Shown here piece by piece: positions 62,118 to 64,000 of a stretch of DNA of 64,000 nt. The stretch is from Pedobacter polysacchareus. GTDB taxonomy: Bacteria > Bacteroidota > Bacteroidia > Sphingobacteriales > Sphingobacteriaceae. Both the position numbers and the translations under genes were made by a program. How positions within the stretch are numbered: position 1 is the first letter of the stretch; every line of letters starts with the position of its first letter. Below the pieces are notes generated by a model. That model was not told the origin of the DNA. It did no database searches and saw nothing but the letters and a program-made list of their open reading frames with translations. Location of the stretch: NCBI RefSeq assembly GCF_019802255.1, contig NZ_JAHYSS010000010.1, positions 42,999-106,998 of the forward strand. The letters are read 5' to 3'.

Positions 62118-63701
62118 ATGGCCAGTCAGACTGTATTTAAGCCCTGGATGCCCGATTGGGCGGTAAAGGGAGTATTGATCTTCTGTATGTTGCATTCCAT
62201 GGTTTTGTTAGGATTGTATACCTCTAATACGACCTATTCCGCAAGTTTTCTGGATGTGGAAGTCGAGGATTTACAGTATGCAATGAGCCTCACCTATGGT
62301 ACTTTTTTGGCGACCATATTGATTGAAAGCCGCTTGTTCAAGTATTTCCCAACACGCAATTATTTCATGGCCATCTATTTCCTGGCGGCAGTTAGTTTTA
62401 TCATTTCGGCATATACACATGATTATGTATTGTTTATTATCTTAAGGATGGTAGAAGGTGTATTAATGGCCCTGCCATGGATTCCTTTGAGATTGCTGCT
62501 GCTCAGCAGGTTCAAATCTAAAAATGCCATCATCATTGTGTTCTCCCTGACGTATGGAACTTTGCTGATCGCCTCCCCTTTTATCATGAACATCGTAGTC
62601 TGGCTGCTCGAAAATTACGACTGGAAATACATGGCTTATGGGTCTGCATTTTTTCAGTTGATATGTGTGGCATTGGTGCTGATTACTTTCAACGGACATC
62701 GTTTCCATAAGAAAACACCACTTTATCAGGTAGATTGGGCAAGCTATGTGCTGGTACATACGGCAATTATTTGCGGCGCTTTTGTATTGATTTACGGGGA
62801 AAAAAAGTACTGGTTCCAATCTTCGCAAATCATCCTCTCGACAGCGATTACAGCAGTTAGCTCTGGTTTATTCCTGGTGAGACAACTATTAGTGAAGCGT
62901 CCCTGCTTCGATTTAAAGGTTTTTCGCTATACCAATCTGCGAACCGGACTGGTTTTATTTGTTCTCTTTTATATTTCGAGAGCGAGTTTGAACATTTGTC
63001 ACACGACAATGAGCAAGGTCTGGAATTGGGAACCTGTACGCGTAGCCAATATTCAATACCTAAATGCTCTGGGAGATCTCATAGGGATTCTTATTGCCGC
63101 GGTATTGCTTTCCAAAACAGTGGCGACAAGGTATATTTTCATTCTTGGATTTAGCCTGATGGCAATTTATCATTTATGGTTTACTTTTCTATTTGTTCCG
63201 GATGTATCCTTGGGAGATATTGTCCTACCTTATATTCTTCAAGGCGTTGCTGTGGGAGTTTTGTTTGTTCCCCTGGTATTGTTTACAGTTTCTTCCGTTC
63301 CGGCATACCTTGCCCCTTTTTCTGGCACTGTAGGTGTGACCGGGAGGTTCTGGGGCAGCACGATCGGCTTTTGTGTGATGCAAAATGCACAGGTGTTTCT
63401 GGAGCAGAAACATTACAGCAAGTTTAGGGAAACCATTATTCCTGAACGTCCGGAAATTCAGGAACAGATCAGCAGGTACACCCAAAAGTTCCAAGGGAAA
63501 GGTTTTAGCCTGGATGAAGCCAGTACATTAGCAATGCAGCAGATTACTGCTGGCTTGAAAAAACAAGGTGTTTTACTCTCCAATATGGAGATCTTTACGG
63601 CAATTGGTTTTGGGTTGATTGTTTTAGTGGTCTTATTGATTTTCAATCGCCACCTCAGACAGACGTTCGATATCTTTAAAAACAGGATTTGGGGCAGTTA
63701 A
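62118..63701 (+). CDS. MFS efflux transporter, EmrB-like partner of the HlyD/TolC system
   Basis: 527 aa from the ATG at 62118; an in-frame ATG at 62091 lies inside the HlyD gene. There are about 14 hydrophobic segments, as in DHA2 drug exporters. LRMVEGVLMALPWIPLRLLLLSRF and GVTGRFWGSTIGF (motif C-like region) are recognisable. Motif A is poorly conserved, so this is a divergent member. It expels small molecules through the adaptor and TolC. Confidence 0.88.
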   Translation: MASQTVFKPWMPDWAVKGVLIFCMLHSMVLLGLYTSNTTYSASFLDVEVEDLQYAMSLTYGTFLATILIESRLFKYFPTRNYFMAIYFLAAVSFIISAYTHDYVLFIILRMVEGVLMALPWIPLRLLLLSRFKSKNAIIIVFSLTYGTLLIASPFIMNIVVWLLENYDWKYMAYGSAFFQLICVALVLITFNGHRFHKKTPLYQVDWASYVLVHTAIICGAFVLIYGEKKYWFQSSQIILSTAITAVSSGLFLVRQLLVKRPCFDLKVFRYTNLRTGLVLFVLFYISRASLNICHTTMSKVWNWEPVRVANIQYLNALGDLIGILIAAVLLSKTVATRYIFILGFSLMAIYHLWFTFLFVPDVSLGDIVLPYILQGVAVGVLFVPLVLFTVSSVPAYLAPFSGTVGVTGRFWGSTIGFCVMQNAQVFLEQKHYSKFRETIIPERPEIQEQISRYTQKFQGKGFSLDEASTLAMQQITAGLKKQGVLLSNMEIFTAIGFGLIVLVVLLIFNRHLRQTFDIFKNRIWGS

Positions 63702-63919
63702 AATATGTTTGTAAAGAATTTATTGCGAAATAGCTACCTGGCAGGATAATAAATCGTTGCTTTTGATGATGTATTCTTAAAAAAAAATACTGACTTCACA
63801 GAGACCAGAAACATTTGATTATTAAATAAATAAGTAGAATAAAGTGTCATTAAACAGGAATCAGCTCGGAATTAACACAATTATTTTTCAAATTAATTAG
63901 CAAATTAATATTATTTTTC

Positions 63920-63927
63920 TACCTTTG
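63920..63927 (+). promoter_or_regulatory. -7 element (TACCTTTG) of the tRNA gene
   Basis: An exact TAnnTTTG match 26 bp before the tRNA 5' end. A TTG -33 box is not seen. Confidence 0.55.
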
Positions 63928-63953
63928 CACTCCCGAAACAAGGGAACATAAAT

Positions 63954-64000
63954 GATTCCGTAGCTCAGCTGGTAGAGCATTACACTTTTAATGTAGTGGT
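63954..64000 (+). tRNA. tRNA-Lys (anticodon UUU), cut by window edge
   Basis: The acceptor 5' strand is GATTCCG (63954-63960), then TA, the D-arm GCTC-AGCTGGTA-GAGC (63963-63978) and the anticodon arm TTACA-CTTTTAA-TGTAG (63980-63996) with anticodon TTT at 63987-63989. The T-arm and 3' acceptor strand are outside the window. MnmA, encoded at the other end of the window, is expected to modify U34 of this tRNA. Confidence 0.93.

Noticed and set aside
1..64000. Search by eye for insertion sequences, integrases, phage genes, rRNA and riboswitches
   Set aside because: No transposase, integrase or phage-like protein, terminal repeats, rRNA segment or known riboswitch core was recognised.

Overview
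The window looks like a piece of a Bacteroidota chromosome, most likely a Sphingobacteriaceae member close to Pedobacter. The reasons are a SusC/SusD pair, a hybrid two-component regulator, an ECF sigma/FecR/TonB-receptor set with an STN domain, PCMD, DUF4142 and DUF6515 family proteins, many SPII lipoproteins with a Lys-rich +2/+3 region, and repeated TAnnTTTG promoter elements typical of the phylum's primary sigma factor. No insertion sequence, integrase, prophage, CRISPR array or rRNA gene was seen. Nearly all the DNA is accounted for by intact genes.

Layout. 1-4.8 kb: the 5' part of a GH92 mannosidase cut by the window edge, mnmA, a 5'-nucleotidase split into two overlapping genes, a DUF922 protease-like protein and a secreted hypothetical. 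5-10.7 kb: an acyltransferase, then an ECF sigma, FecR anti-sigma and STN-bearing TonB-dependent receptor cascade. 11-17.3 kb: serine hydrolase, membrane protein and PadR regulator on the minus strand, a D-2-hydroxyacid dehydrogenase, DoxX and a SWIM zinc-finger protein. 17.5-19.5 kb: an Omp85-like barrel and a DUF4142 lipoprotein.

19.6-41.4 kb is the most coherent block, a polysaccharide utilisation locus joined to xylose catabolism. On the minus strand it runs LacI regulator, HTCS, GH31 (PA14-containing, alpha-xylosidase-like), SusC, SusD, a surface glycan-binding lipoprotein with two similar modules, and GH2 beta-galactosidase. Divergent on the plus strand are xylulokinase, xylose isomerase and a sodium/sugar symporter. 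The LacI gene and the xylose operon share a palindrome that overlaps both predicted -33 boxes. LacI and HTCS are 17 bp apart, so xylose derepression could also raise the level of the glycan sensor. GH31 plus GH2 plus xylose use suggests uptake and trimming of galactosylated xyloglucan oligosaccharides; no endo-xyloglucanase or beta-glucosidase is present here.

41.4-41.6 kb holds an odd intergenic element made of 11-nt units arranged as a long imperfect inverted repeat just after a strong terminator. 41.7-48 kb: an outer-membrane barrel with a PCMD lipoprotein, gamma-glutamyltransferase, an MFS exporter and an Arg/Pro/Ser-repeat DUF6515 protein. 48-58.7 kb: ABC exporter, Na+/H+ antiporter, glycine-zipper lipoprotein, a 3-hydroxyacid-dehydrogenase-type enzyme, VOC protein, MsrA, GNAT acetyltransferase, UPF1-like helicase and an acetyl-CoA hydrolase/CoA-transferase. 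58.8-63.7 kb: an AraC regulator divergent from a TolC-HlyD-MFS tripartite efflux operon. The last 47 bases are the 5' two thirds of a tRNA-Lys(UUU).
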